From Burkholderia sp. Bp9143 (GTDB taxonomy: Bacteria; Pseudomonadota; Gammaproteobacteria; Burkholderiales; Burkholderiaceae): a stretch of 64,000 nt of DNA. Numbering within the stretch: the stretch's first letter is position 1; every line of letters starts with the position of its first letter. Where the stretch lies: the NCBI RefSeq assembly GCF_003853645.1, contig NZ_QTPO01000034.1:33639-97638 (forward strand), written 5' to 3'. Below the pieces are notes generated by a model, which saw only the letters and a list, made by a program, of their open reading frames with translations, searched no databases and was not told where the DNA came from. Positions 53,367 through 63,405 of this stretch are shown here, one piece after another. The position numbers and the translations under genes were made by a program.

Positions 53367-54749
53367 TTATTCGCCGTAGAAGGTCTGCGCCCCTGCAAAG
53401 TTGTCGAACTTCGTGTATTGACCCAGGAACGTGAGCCGAACAGGTCCGATCGGGCCGTTACGCTGCTTGCCGATGATGATTTCGGCGGTGCCCTTGTCCG
53501 GGCTGTCCGGGTTGTAGACCTCGTCACGATAGATGAACAGGATCACGTCCGCGTCCTGTTCGATTGCGCCCGATTCACGCAGGTCGGACATCACCGGACG
53601 CTTGTTCGGACGCTGCTCCAGCCCGCGGTTCAGCTGCGACAACGCGATCACCGGCACGTCCAGTTCCTTTGCCAGACTCTTCAGCGATCGCGAGATTTCC
53701 GAGATTTCGGTCGCACGGTTCTCGCCCTGCGACGAACCCGACATCAGCTGCAGGTAGTCGACGATGATCAGGCCCAGCTTGCCGCACTGGCGTGCCAGAC
53801 GCCGCGCGCGCGAGCGCAATTCCATCGGGTTCAGGCCACCCGTCTCGTCGATGAAGAGCTGCGCCTCGCTCATTTTCTGCACCGCGTGCGTCAGCTTCGG
53901 CCAGTCCTCGTCCGTCAGCCGGCCGGTACGCATCCGATGCTGGTCGAGCCGACCGATCGAGCCGAGCATACGCATCACGAGCTGGGTGCCCGGCATTTCC
54001 ATCGAGAACACCGCCACCGGCAGCCCGTACTCGACCGCGACGTATTCGCCGATGTTCATCGAGAACGCCGTCTTACCCATCGACGGACGCCCTGCGACGA
54101 TGATCAGTTCGCCGCCGTGCATCCCGGACGTCATCCGGTCGAGGTCGACGAAGCCCGTCGGCGTGCCCGTGACGTCACTCGGGTTCGCGGTGTGATACAG
54201 CGTGTCGATCCGCTCGACGACTTGCGTGAGCAGCGGACCGATCTCGAGGAAGCCCTGGTTGCCGCGCGCGCCCTCTTCGGCAATCGAGAACACCTTCGAC
54301 TCGGCCTCGTCGAGCAGTTGGCGAACTTCCTTGCCCTGCGGATTGAATGCGTCGGCCGAGATTTCGTCGGCGACCGACACGAGCCGGCGCAGCACCGCAC
54401 GGTCGCGCACGATTTCCGCATAGCGGCGGATGTTCGCGGCGCTCGGCGTGTTCTGCGCGAGTGCGTTCAGGTAGGCGAGCCCGCCGACGTCGTCGGCCTT
54501 GCCGGACGTGGTCAGCGCTTCGTACACGGTCACGACGTCAGCCGGGCGCGTCGACGCGATCAGCCGGCCGATGTGCTCGTAGATGATCCGGTGGTCGTAG
54601 CGATAGAAGTCGCCCTGCGACAGGAAGTCGGCAATCCGGTCCCATGCCGCGTTGTCGAGCAACAGGCCTCCGAGCACCGACTGCTCGGCTTCGACCGAAT
54701 GCGGCGGGACTTTCAGCGATTCGATTTGGGGATCTTGCGGCGCGTTCAT
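53367..54749 (-). CDS. dnaB: Replicative DNA helicase
   Basis: 460 residues. An N-terminal DnaG-interacting domain (PPHSVEAEQSVLGGLLLDNAAWDRIADFLSQGDFYRYDHRIIY) and a RecA-type motor with Walker A in VAGRPSMGKTAFSMNIGEYVA and the ring signatures QLNRGLEQRPNKRPVMSDLRESGAIEQDADVILFIYRDEVY. A hexameric 5'-3' helicase at the fork. It follows the ribosomal operon, separated by a terminator, and does not overlap neighbours. Confidence 0.97.
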   Translation of the reverse strand: MNAPQDPQIESLKVPPHSVEAEQSVLGGLLLDNAAWDRIADFLSQGDFYRYDHRIIYEHIGRLIASTRPADVVTVYEALTTSGKADDVGGLAYLNALAQNTPSAANIRRYAEIVRDRAVLRRLVSVADEISADAFNPQGKEVRQLLDEAESKVFSIAEEGARGNQGFLEIGPLLTQVVERIDTLYHTANPSDVTGTPTGFVDLDRMTSGMHGGELIIVAGRPSMGKTAFSMNIGEYVAVEYGLPVAVFSMEMPGTQLVMRMLGSIGRLDQHRMRTGRLTDEDWPKLTHAVQKMSEAQLFIDETGGLNPMELRSRARRLARQCGKLGLIIVDYLQLMSGSSQGENRATEISEISRSLKSLAKELDVPVIALSQLNRGLEQRPNKRPVMSDLRESGAIEQDADVILFIYRDEVYNPDSPDKGTAEIIIGKQRNGPIGPVRLTFLGQYTKFDNFAGAQTFYGE

Positions 54750-54807
54750 GGGTTGGGATTATCGCGAATAGATCGCAGCAGCGCTACCGCTCCGACGATC
54801 GGGCAAT

Positions 54808-54843
54808 AAAAAAGGCAGGCCCCGGTTGCCCGGGCGCCTGCCC
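54808..54843 (-). terminator. Intrinsic terminator of the rpsF-priB-rpsR-rplI operon
   Basis: The minus strand has GGCAGGC...GCCTGCC-type pairing across 54814-54843, closing on a second CCCGG/CCGGG stem. A run of T ends the hairpin (54808-54813 in reverse). It lies just after the rplI stop and before dnaB. Confidence 0.8.
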
Positions 54844-54884
54844 TTGTCCGGACGGCGGAAGCCGCCCGGAAAGCTTGCGTACGC

Positions 54885-55337
54885 TTACGCGTGGTCGCCG
54901 ATCACGTTGACCGTGACGTCGACGACGACGTCCGTGTGCAGCGCGACCTGAACGACGTGCTCGCCGATCATCTTCAGCGGGCCTTCCGGCATGCGAACTT
55001 GCAGCTTCTCGACTTCGAAACCTGCCTTCTTCAGCAGTTCCGCGACGTCGCCGTTCGTGACCGAGCCGAACAGACGGCCGTCGACGCCCGACTTCTGCGT
55101 GATTTCGAACGACTGGCCGTTCAGCTTCTCGCCGACTGCCTGCGATGCCGCCAGCTTTTCAGCGGCGATCTTTTCGAGTTCAGCGCGGCGAACTTCGAAT
55201 TCGGCGATCGCTTCCTTCGTTGCACGGCGAGCCTTGCGGTTCGGGATCAGGAAGTTGCGAGCGTAACCGTCCTTGACCTTGACGATATCGCCGAGGTTGC
55301 CCAGATTGGCGACTTTTTCCAACAGAATGATTTGCAT
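54885..55337 (-). CDS. rplI: 50S ribosomal protein L9
   Basis: 150 residues. MQIILLEKVANLGNLGDIVKVKDGYARNFLIPNRKARRATKEAIAEFEVRR is the L9 N-terminal domain and connecting helix. Structural protein near the L1 stalk. Last gene of rpsF-priB-rpsR-rplI. Confidence 0.98.
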   Translation of the reverse strand: MQIILLEKVANLGNLGDIVKVKDGYARNFLIPNRKARRATKEAIAEFEVRRAELEKIAAEKLAASQAVGEKLNGQSFEITQKSGVDGRLFGSVTNGDVAELLKKAGFEVEKLQVRMPEGPLKMIGEHVVQVALHTDVVVDVTVNVIGDHA

Positions 55338-55364
55338 TCGAATTCTCCTTATTGCGTCGCCTGA

Positions 55365-55640
55365 TTACGCCTTGTGCTGATCGGTGTACGGCAGCAGCGC
55401 GAGGAAACGCGCACGCTTGATTGCCGTATCCAGCTGACGCTGATAGTGCGCCTTCGTACCCGTCAGACGAGCCGGCGTGATCTTGCCGTTTTCGCCGATG
55501 AAGTCCTTCAGCGTTTCCGTGTCCTTGTAGTCGATCTGCTCGACGCCGGCAGCCGTGAAACGGCAGAACTTCTTGCGCTTGAAGAGCGGGTTTTGTTGCT
55601 GACGACGCTTGTCGAATTTCTTACCAGTCGGGCGGGCCAT
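55365..55640 (-). CDS. rpsR: 30S ribosomal protein S18
   Basis: 91 residues, typical S18: [70 protein letters not shown]. It binds S6 and 16S rRNA on the platform. Four bases separate it from the priB stop. Confidence 0.98.
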
Positions 55641-55644
55641 GATT

Positions 55645-55944
55645 TCAGTCCTTTCCTATGTCCTGCAATGCAGTGATGTGAAACACCAAGGTTCTCGCGT
55701 TGCGGCTCTTCTTTGCCAGGAAGCCCGTGAACAGCGTTTCAACGCCCATTTCACGACGCTCCAGCTTGCCGCTCGCCTCACCGGCCGCCACCGCCTCGAT
55801 CGTCATTTCGACCTGACGGGGAATGCCTGCTTCGACGACTTCCGTGCGGTGATGCAACGTGGCGCTTGCGATCGGAACTCCCGCCGGCGTATATCGCACC
55901 GGTGCGCGTTCGACGACGCTCGCCGTCAATTGCAACCTGTTCAC
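55645..55944 (-). CDS. priB: Primosomal replication protein N
   Basis: 99 residues from a GTG start. A single OB fold ([92 protein letters not shown]). A small SSB-related protein of the PriA replication-restart pathway. The rpsF-priB-rpsR-rplI order is the classic one. Confidence 0.96.
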
Positions 55945-55984
55945 GTGAGTGACGCGCTCCTTGATGGCTTAATGAGTGACGAAC

Positions 55985-56359
55985 TTAAGCCTGCGCTTCG
56001 GTCGGCTGAGCTGCAGCCGCCTTCTTGGCTTCTTCGCGCTGAACTTCCTTCATCATCGGCGACGGGCCGGTCTCGGCCTTCTTCATCTTGACGATGAGGT
56101 GCCGCAGCACGGCGTCGTTGAACTTGAACGCGTGTTCGAGTTCGTCGAGCGTCGTCTGGTCGCACTCGATGTTCATGCAGACGTAGTGAGCCTTCGCGAG
56201 TTTCTCGATCATGTAGGCCAGCTGGCGACGGCCCCAGTCTTCGACACGGTGGATCTGGCCGCCGTGCGTCGTGATCGTGGTCTTGTAACGCTCGATCATC
56301 GCGGGCACTTGCTCGCTTTGATCGGGGTGCACGATGAATACGATTTCGTAATGACGCAT
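55985..56359 (-). CDS. rpsF: 30S ribosomal protein S6
   Basis: 124 residues from the ATG at 56359. MRHYEIVFIVHPDQSEQVPAMIERYKTTITTHGGQIHRVEDWGRRQLAYMIEKLAKAHYVCMNIE is the S6 core; the C-terminus is Ala/Lys-rich. An in-frame ATG nine codons earlier lies in the leader and is not supported. The leader contains a candidate S6:S18 binding structure. Confidence 0.98.
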   Translation of the reverse strand: MRHYEIVFIVHPDQSEQVPAMIERYKTTITTHGGQIHRVEDWGRRQLAYMIEKLAKAHYVCMNIECDQTTLDELEHAFKFNDAVLRHLIVKMKKAETGPSPMMKEVQREEAKKAAAAQPTEAQA

Positions 56360-56381
56360 TACACACTCCTTGTGGATTAAA

Positions 56382-56409
56382 GCCACCCGGGCGTCTGAAC
56401 CGGTGTGGC
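56382..56409 (-). promoter_or_regulatory. S6:S18-type mRNA leader structure
   Basis: In the rpsF leader the minus strand folds into a stem GCCAC/GTGGC with an inner CCGG/CCGG stem, a 9-nt loop and an unpaired A. This resembles the CCG-containing hairpin bound by the S6:S18 complex in the mRNAs of many bacteria. The complex would repress its own translation. Confidence 0.5.
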
Positions 56410-56425
56410 AAGTGAGAAGCCGAAG

Positions 56426-56454
56426 ATTTTAACCCGGATACAGGGTGCATGCAA
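56426..56454 (-). promoter_or_regulatory. Sigma-70 promoter of the rpsF operon
   Basis: The minus strand has TTGCAT as -35 (56449-56454), a 17-base spacer and TAAAAT as -10 (56426-56431). A strong housekeeping promoter about 65 bases before the rpsF start codon, upstream of the S6:S18-type hairpin. Confidence 0.78.
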
Positions 56455-56601
56455 CACCGATCGACGATTTCCGACCGGATTCGGCCATGTTTTCAACGAC
56501 TTGAATGGCGCCGACGGCTGAAACGGCCGTCGGCGCGCCCGCTCAGGAATCGGGGGCGGAGCATCGCGCAGGGAGCTACGGGCCGGCAACGCGGCCTGCC
56601 G

Positions 56602-57504
56602 TCACTCGCTGCGCGCCCCGCCCAGCCGCGCGTCGAGCGCCGTCCGGAACGCGGCCAGCGCCGACGGCTCGGCGTCGGTCACGGCCCACCACGTCATCCC
56701 GGCCGCGTCCCAGCGGTCGAGCGCGTAGCCCTGCGACACGGTCGCGTACGGCGCGGTTTCCCGCCCACCGGCCGGCCGAACATACACGTCGATCACGTGC
56801 TGCCGGTATCGGTAGACGAGCACCGCGACGCGGCGACGCCCGACGTAATCGAGCCGGCCGCCCGCGAGCGGGAAGCCGCTCGCCGACAGGTCCTCGACCG
56901 GCGGCGCATAGTCGAGCCGGCCGTTGAACCACGGCTTGACCGTATGCCGGTCGGTCGAGATCACGTCGATGTCGCGCGCCGACAGGCCGGCGCGCACGTG
57001 GCTCGCGACCAGTTCGTCGACCGTCTGGCCGGTTTCCGCGTGGCGGGCGGACAGCGCCATCCCGGCCCCCGCCGCGAGCGCGACCATCAGCGCCACGCCC
57101 CAGCCAAGCCCGGGCAGCGCCGGGACACGCGGCCCCGGCCCGGCAGGCACCGGGCGAGCCGATACGCCGCGGCCGGCCGGCCATAAGAACCAGCGGCGGC
57201 CGTTCGGTCGAGGCCGCGGCCGCGGCCGCGCCGTCGCATCGGGCTCCGGTTCCGGGCGGGCTTGTCTGCCCTCCCTCTTGCCGCCTGCCGCCGGCAGCGC
57301 CGCGAGGATGCTCGCCCGCAGCGCATCGGGCGCGCGGTGATAGTCGGCCTGCCGCACGGCCCGCCCCAGCGCGACGATCCGCTCGCGTTCGCGGCGGCAC
57401 GCGTCGCACCCTTCGACATGCCGCTGGACGCGCAACGCATCGGGCGCCGACAGCTCGCGGTCGACGTCCGCGTCCAGCAACGCTCGCGCTTCGTTACAGT
57501 CCAT
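56602..57504 (-). CDS. Membrane anti-sigma factor with ZAS-type zinc finger
   Basis: 300 residues from the ATG at 57504. An N-terminal anti-sigma domain has HVEGCDACRRERERIV, the HxxxCxxC zinc-binding motif of ZAS proteins. A Pro/Arg-rich linker leads to one membrane helix (GWGVALMVALAAGAGMALSA, about 140-160), then a periplasmic domain of about 140 residues. It would hold the co-encoded ECF sigma factor inactive. Its start overlaps the sigma gene by 11 bases. Confidence 0.85.
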   Translation of the reverse strand: MDCNEARALLDADVDRELSAPDALRVQRHVEGCDACRRERERIVALGRAVRQADYHRAPDALRASILAALPAAGGKREGRQARPEPEPDATARPRPRPRPNGRRWFLWPAGRGVSARPVPAGPGPRVPALPGLGWGVALMVALAAGAGMALSARHAETGQTVDELVASHVRAGLSARDIDVISTDRHTVKPWFNGRLDYAPPVEDLSASGFPLAGGRLDYVGRRRVAVLVYRYRQHVIDVYVRPAGGRETAPYATVSQGYALDRWDAAGMTWWAVTDAEPSALAAFRTALDARLGGARSE

Positions 57505-58135
57505 CGATCGCCTCCGATGCGGTTCCGCTTGCCGACGCACGTCCCGGCGCGGGTTCGGACGCCGGCGCCTGCGTGCCGCCCAGCAGCACGGCGAGCCGAC
57601 GCCGGCCGCGCGCAAGCCGCGACATCACGGTGCCGACCGGCACGTCGGCGATCGCCGCGATCTCGCGGTAACTCAAATCCTCCATCTCGCGCAGCACCAG
57701 CACCTCGCGATATTCGGGCGGCAGCTTCGCGAGCGCCGCGTTCACCAGTCGCACGCTCTCGCCGCGCAGCAGGTGCGCGAGCGGATCCTCCGTCGCCGGC
57801 TGCCAGTCGTCGGGCACCTCCGTGTCGTCGAGCGTGTCGGGCAATGCGACCTCGTGCGCGTGGGTGCGGCGGCGCCACTCCGTGTACCAGGTGTGGCGCA
57901 CGATCGTCAGCAGCCACGGCCGCGCGTTGTCGCCGCGGCACGAGTCGACGAAGCGCAGCGCGCGCATGCACGCGTCCTGCACGACGTCGTCCGCATCGCC
58001 CGCGTTGCCGCTCAGCCAGCGCGCGAGGTTGTACGCGGCGTCGAGATGCGGCAGCACGAGCGCGCGAAACCGCTCGCCGCGCGCGACCGCGTCGTCCTCT
58101 GCCCGTTCGTCGACCGCCTGTCCGGCTTGCCCCAC
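57494..58135 (-). CDS. ECF-family RNA polymerase sigma factor
   Basis: 213 residues from a GTG at 58135 with GGGAGG upstream. The frame is open to 58294, but that adds unrelated sequence; the start is not certain. Sigma-2 region: LVLPHLDAAYNLARWLSGNAGDADDVVQDACMRALRFVDSCRGDNARPWLLTIVRHTWYTEWRRR. Sigma-4 region: LPPEYREVLVLREMEDLSYREIAAIADVPVGTVMSRLARGRRRLAVLL. The regulon is not visible. First gene of a two-gene operon with the anti-sigma factor. Confidence 0.88.
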   Translation of the reverse strand: MGQAGQAVDERAEDDAVARGERFRALVLPHLDAAYNLARWLSGNAGDADDVVQDACMRALRFVDSCRGDNARPWLLTIVRHTWYTEWRRRTHAHEVALPDTLDDTEVPDDWQPATEDPLAHLLRGESVRLVNAALAKLPPEYREVLVLREMEDLSYREIAAIADVPVGTVMSRLARGRRRLAVLLGGTQAPASEPAPGRASASGTASEAIDGL

Positions 58136-58297
58136 ATCGCCTCCCTGGTCCCGGCGGCCGAAACCGCGCCCGTTCCGCGCCCGGCGCCCGGACAGACCGG
58201 CAGCGTGCGCACTCGATGACTTTACCGCCGCTGCGTCGAGTTTATTCCCGCGCGAAGCCGATGTTGCGCAAAAAAATGCCGGGACGTTCCGCACCGG

Positions 58298-59209
58298 TTA
58301 CGGCGTGCTGCTCCAGTAGCCGGGGCGCGCATACGCTTCGCGCAGGTAGTCGATGAAGTAGCGCACGCGCGCGGGCACGTAGCGCTGCTGCGGGTAGACC
58401 GCGAGGATGTCGTAGTCCGGCAGCGCATATTCGTCGAGTACCGTCTCGAGTTCGCCCGTTTCGAGCTGCGCGGCGATTTCCCAGGTCGAACGCCAGCCGA
58501 GCCCGAGGCTTTCCGCCACCCAGCGATGCAGCAGCTCGCCGTCGTTGCAGTCGAGATTACCGGCCACCCGCATCGTCACGATCTTGCCGTGGCGCTGGAA
58601 ATACCAGCCGCGGTTCTGGCCGCCCTGCAGGTTGAACGCGAGACAGTTGTGCCTGAGCAGGTCGTCGAGCGACTTCGGCCGGCCGTGGCGGCGGAAATAG
58701 TCGGGCGTGCCGCACACGACGCGCCGGTTCGACGCGAGCTTCACCGCGACGAAGTTCGGGTCGACCGAGCCGCCGATCCGGATCGACAGGTCGTAGCCTT
58801 CGCGCACCAGATCGACGACACGATCGGTCAGGTTGAACGACAGCTGCATTTCCGGCTTGTCGACGAGGAAACCGGGCGCGTGCGGCGCGACGTGCTTGCG
58901 GCCGAACGCGGCCGGCGCGGACACGATCAGGTGCCCGCTGACCGCGCGCCGGCCGGCGGCCAGTTCGTTCTCGGCCTGGTCCCATTCGGACAGCAGCCCG
59001 CGACAGCGCTCGAGGAACGCGGCGCCCTCCTCGCTGACCACCAGCCGCCGCGTCGAGCGGTACATCAGCTTCACGCCGAGGCGCTTCTCCAGCGCGTCGA
59101 TGCGCCGCCCGAGCACCACCGGCGACACGCCCTCCTCGAGCGCGGCCGCCGCAAGGCTGCCCGCATCCGCGACCCGCACGAACGTCTCGATCTGCTTGAA
59201 ACGATCCAT
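58298..59209 (-). CDS. LysR family transcriptional regulator
   Basis: 303 residues from the ATG at 59209. The winged helix-turn-helix is at the N-terminus (MDRFKQIETFVRVADAGSLAAAALEEGVSPVVLGRRIDALEKRLGVKLMYRSTRRLVVSEEG) and the LysR substrate-binding domain follows. The divergent position next to gcl suggests control of glyoxylate utilisation; the inducer is unknown. Confidence 0.88.
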   Translation of the reverse strand: MDRFKQIETFVRVADAGSLAAAALEEGVSPVVLGRRIDALEKRLGVKLMYRSTRRLVVSEEGAAFLERCRGLLSEWDQAENELAAGRRAVSGHLIVSAPAAFGRKHVAPHAPGFLVDKPEMQLSFNLTDRVVDLVREGYDLSIRIGGSVDPNFVAVKLASNRRVVCGTPDYFRRHGRPKSLDDLLRHNCLAFNLQGGQNRGWYFQRHGKIVTMRVAGNLDCNDGELLHRWVAESLGLGWRSTWEIAAQLETGELETVLDEYALPDYDILAVYPQQRYVPARVRYFIDYLREAYARPGYWSSTP

Positions 59210-59267
59210 CTCCCGTCTCCGTCCCGTCTCCGACACCGGAGGGAAGCCCCGTCCGGCCGTCATTCCA

Positions 59268-59290
59268 TACTTTTAGTTTCGAAATAAGCG
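59268..59290. promoter_or_regulatory. Candidate LysR operator between the regulator and gcl
   Basis: An A/T-rich partial dyad, CTTTTAG and the TTTCGAAA palindrome (59277-59284) followed by TAAG, lies in the 172-base divergent region. LysR proteins bind T-N11-A sites of this kind, but the assignment is tentative. Confidence 0.32.
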
Positions 59291-59381
59291 ACTTCGGCTG
59301 ATCTTATCAAACCTTTCCTGCGTCCCTAAAGTGTTTCCCAACAGACCGATTCGCAAGATCCGCACATTCAAGGAGACATTC

Positions 59382-61157
<1,776 letters not shown>

Positions 61158-61201
61158 TCCGCACGACATTTTTTGACTGACCGACCGAAGAGGCTTAGCT
61201 C

Positions 61202-62011
61202 ATGCCGAAGTTTGCTGCAAACCTGACCATGCTGTTCAACGAAGTGCCGTTCCTCGATCGCTTCAAGGCGGCCGCGGACGCGGGCTTCGACGCCGTCGAG
61301 TTCCTGTTCCCGTACCCGTACGCGAAAGAGGAACTCGCCGAGCGGCTCGAGACGCACCGCCTGCGCCTCGTGCTGCACAACCTGCCCGCCGGCAACTGGG
61401 ACCAGGGCGAGCGCGGCATCGCGTGCCTGCCCGATCGCGTCGGCGAGTTCCAGGAAGGTGTCGGTCGTGCGATCGAGTACGCGAAGGCGCTGAAGGTGCC
61501 GCAGCTGAACTGCCTCGTCGGCATCCCGTCGGCGAGCACGGCGCGCGACAAGACCTTCGTCACGATCGTCGACAACCTGCGCTTCGCCGCCGACGCATTG
61601 AAGCGCGAAGGCATCCGCCTGCTGGTCGAGCCGTGCAACAGCTTCGACATCCCGGGCTTTGCGCTGAACCGCTCGTCCGAAGGGCTCGACGTGATCCGCG
61701 CGGTCGGCTCGGACAACCTGTTCCTGCAGTACGACATCTATCACATGCAGCGCATGGAAGGCGAACTGGCCGCGACGATCGAACGCAATCTCGCATCGAT
61801 CGGCCACGTCCAGCTCGCGGACAACCCGGGCCGCAACGAGCCGGGCACGGGCGAGATCAACTACGCGTTCCTGTTCGCGCTGCTCGACCGGCTCGGCTAT
61901 GCCGGCTACGTCGGCTGCGAATACAAGCCCCGCACCACCACGACGGAAGGGCTCGGCTGGCTGCAAGACGTCGCCGGCTGCGCACCGGGCTCGGCGCGTC
62001 GCGCCGCCTGA
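61202..62011 (+). CDS. hyi: Hydroxypyruvate isomerase
   Basis: 269 residues of the xylose-isomerase-like TIM barrel: MPKFAANLTMLFNEVPFLDRFKAAADAGFDAVEFLFPYPY, RLLVEPCNSFDIPGFALN (catalytic Glu) and VGCEYKPRTTTTEGLGWL (second Glu). It interconverts hydroxypyruvate and tartronate semialdehyde. It is 44 bases downstream of gcl. Confidence 0.95.
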   Translation: MPKFAANLTMLFNEVPFLDRFKAAADAGFDAVEFLFPYPYAKEELAERLETHRLRLVLHNLPAGNWDQGERGIACLPDRVGEFQEGVGRAIEYAKALKVPQLNCLVGIPSASTARDKTFVTIVDNLRFAADALKREGIRLLVEPCNSFDIPGFALNRSSEGLDVIRAVGSDNLFLQYDIYHMQRMEGELAATIERNLASIGHVQLADNPGRNEPGTGEINYAFLFALLDRLGYAGYVGCEYKPRTTTTEGLGWLQDVAGCAPGSARRAA

Positions 62012-62053
62012 GATCCGCCCTTCCCGCATACGCCCCTACAAGGAGACTTTCAC

Positions 62054-62947
62054 ATGGCAACCATCGGTTTCATCGGCCTCGGCATCATGGGCGCGCACAT
62101 GGCGCGCAACCTGCTCAAGGGCGATCATCAGCTCGTCGTGAACGGTGCGTTTCCGATCCCGGACGACCTGCGCGCGAGCGCGAAGGTCGTCGTGAACTCG
62201 ACCGAAGTCGCGCAGAACGCCGACATCATCATCTCGATGGTGCCGGACACGCCCGACGTGCGTAACGTGCTGTTCGCCGACGACGGTGTCGCGAAGGGCC
62301 TGACGGCCGGCAAGCTCGTGATCGACATGAGCTCGATCTCGCCGCTCGACACGCAGGAATTCGCGAAGCAGATCAACGCGCTCGGCTGCGACTACCTCGA
62401 CGCGCCGGTGTCCGGCGGCGAAGTCGGTGCCCGTGAAGCGACGCTGACGATCATGGTCGGCGGCCCGGAGAAGGCCTTCGAGCGCGCGAAGCCGCTGTTC
62501 GAGAAGATGGGCAAGAACATCACGCTCGTCGGCGACAACGGTGCGGGCCAGACCTGCAAGGTCGCAAACCAGATCATCGTCGCGCTGAACATCGAAGCGG
62601 TCGGCGAAGCGCTGCTGTTCGCCGCACGCTCGGGCGCCGATCCGGAGCGCGTGCGCCAGGCGCTGATGGGCGGCTTCGCCGCCTCGCGAATCCTCGAAGT
62701 GCACGGCGTGCGCATGACGAAGCGCACGTTCGATCCGGGCTTCCGCATCGAATTGCACCAGAAGGACCTGAATCTCGCGCTCGACGGCGCACGCAAGCTC
62801 GGCCTCGCGCTGCCGCACACGGCGAGCGCGCAGCAGTTGTTCAGCGTGTGCGCATCGCACGGCGGCAAGGCATGGGATCACTCGGCACTCGTGCGTGCGC
62901 TCGAGATCATGTCGAACTTCGAGATCGGCCAGACGCCGTCCGCGTAA
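62054..62947 (+). CDS. glxR: Tartronate-semialdehyde reductase
   Basis: 297 residues of the beta-hydroxyacid dehydrogenase family: the N-terminal NAD motif GFIGLGIMGAHMARNLL, substrate-binding DAPVSGGEVGAREATLTIMVGG, and the catalytic lysine in GAGQTCKVANQIIVALNIEAVGEAL. It reduces tartronate semialdehyde to glycerate with NAD(P)H. Last gene of gcl-hyi-glxR. Confidence 0.95.
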   Translation: MATIGFIGLGIMGAHMARNLLKGDHQLVVNGAFPIPDDLRASAKVVVNSTEVAQNADIIISMVPDTPDVRNVLFADDGVAKGLTAGKLVIDMSSISPLDTQEFAKQINALGCDYLDAPVSGGEVGAREATLTIMVGGPEKAFERAKPLFEKMGKNITLVGDNGAGQTCKVANQIIVALNIEAVGEALLFAARSGADPERVRQALMGGFAASRILEVHGVRMTKRTFDPGFRIELHQKDLNLALDGARKLGLALPHTASAQQLFSVCASHGGKAWDHSALVRALEIMSNFEIGQTPSA

Positions 62948-63101
62948 CGCGGACGCAACGGCGCGCGTTTCGCTGCAACGGCGAACGCGCGCGACGAACA
63001 CACGCGATCCGGTCATCGCCGGTCGCATCGATGCGCGACGATGCGCGCATCACGGTGGGGCGCCCCGCCGCGTATCGCTGAAACGCGTGCGCGACGGGGC
63101 G

Positions 63102-63131
63102 AAAAACGCCGCTCTGGGCTGAGAGCGGCGT
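63102..63131 (-). terminator. Stem-loop with minus-strand T-tract after glxR
   Basis: ACGCCGCTCT (63106-63115) pairs with AGAGCGGCGT (63122-63131). On the minus strand five T follow, but no minus-strand gene ends here. It may block antisense transcription into glxR or stabilise the gcl operon mRNA. Confidence 0.5.
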
Positions 63132-63332
63132 GGTGGGGTCCGCAGCGGCACCCGGCGGCGCCGGGGAAGCCTTGGTCGGTCAGACGTCGTCGTCGGGTGT
63201 CCGCCTGTCGGATTTCGCGCATAACATTTCTTTACGTTCACGCATGCGATTTTTCATGCAATCGTCGCGATGAACGCCTACACTTTCGCCACGCCTTTCG
63301 AGAAATCCGCCGCGCTTGCGCTCACTCCGGTG

Positions 63333-63357
63333 ACCGCGCCCAGCGCGGTGTTTTTTT
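63333..63357 (+). terminator. Intrinsic terminator in the leader of the BON-LysM gene
   Basis: ACCGCGC (63333-63339) pairs with GCGCGGT (63343-63349) around CCA, followed by G and seven T. It is 48 bases before the gene's ATG and after a possible promoter, so it may attenuate the gene or end a small RNA. Confidence 0.72.
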
Positions 63358-63405
63358 CGCCACTTCACGGCGCGTTTTCTTTTCAACCACCTAGGGAGTG
63401 CAGCG

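Larger units (their letters stand above)
62948..63405. other. Intergenic region between glxR and the BON-LysM gene
   Basis: 458 bases with no supported coding gene. It contains the stem-loop at 63102-63131 whose T-tract is on the minus strand, a CGCCCCG/CGGGGCG inverted repeat (63061-63101), and the intrinsic terminator at 63333-63357 inside the leader of the next gene. A possible -10, TACACT (63279-63284), could drive a transcript ending at that terminator. Confidence 0.6.
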
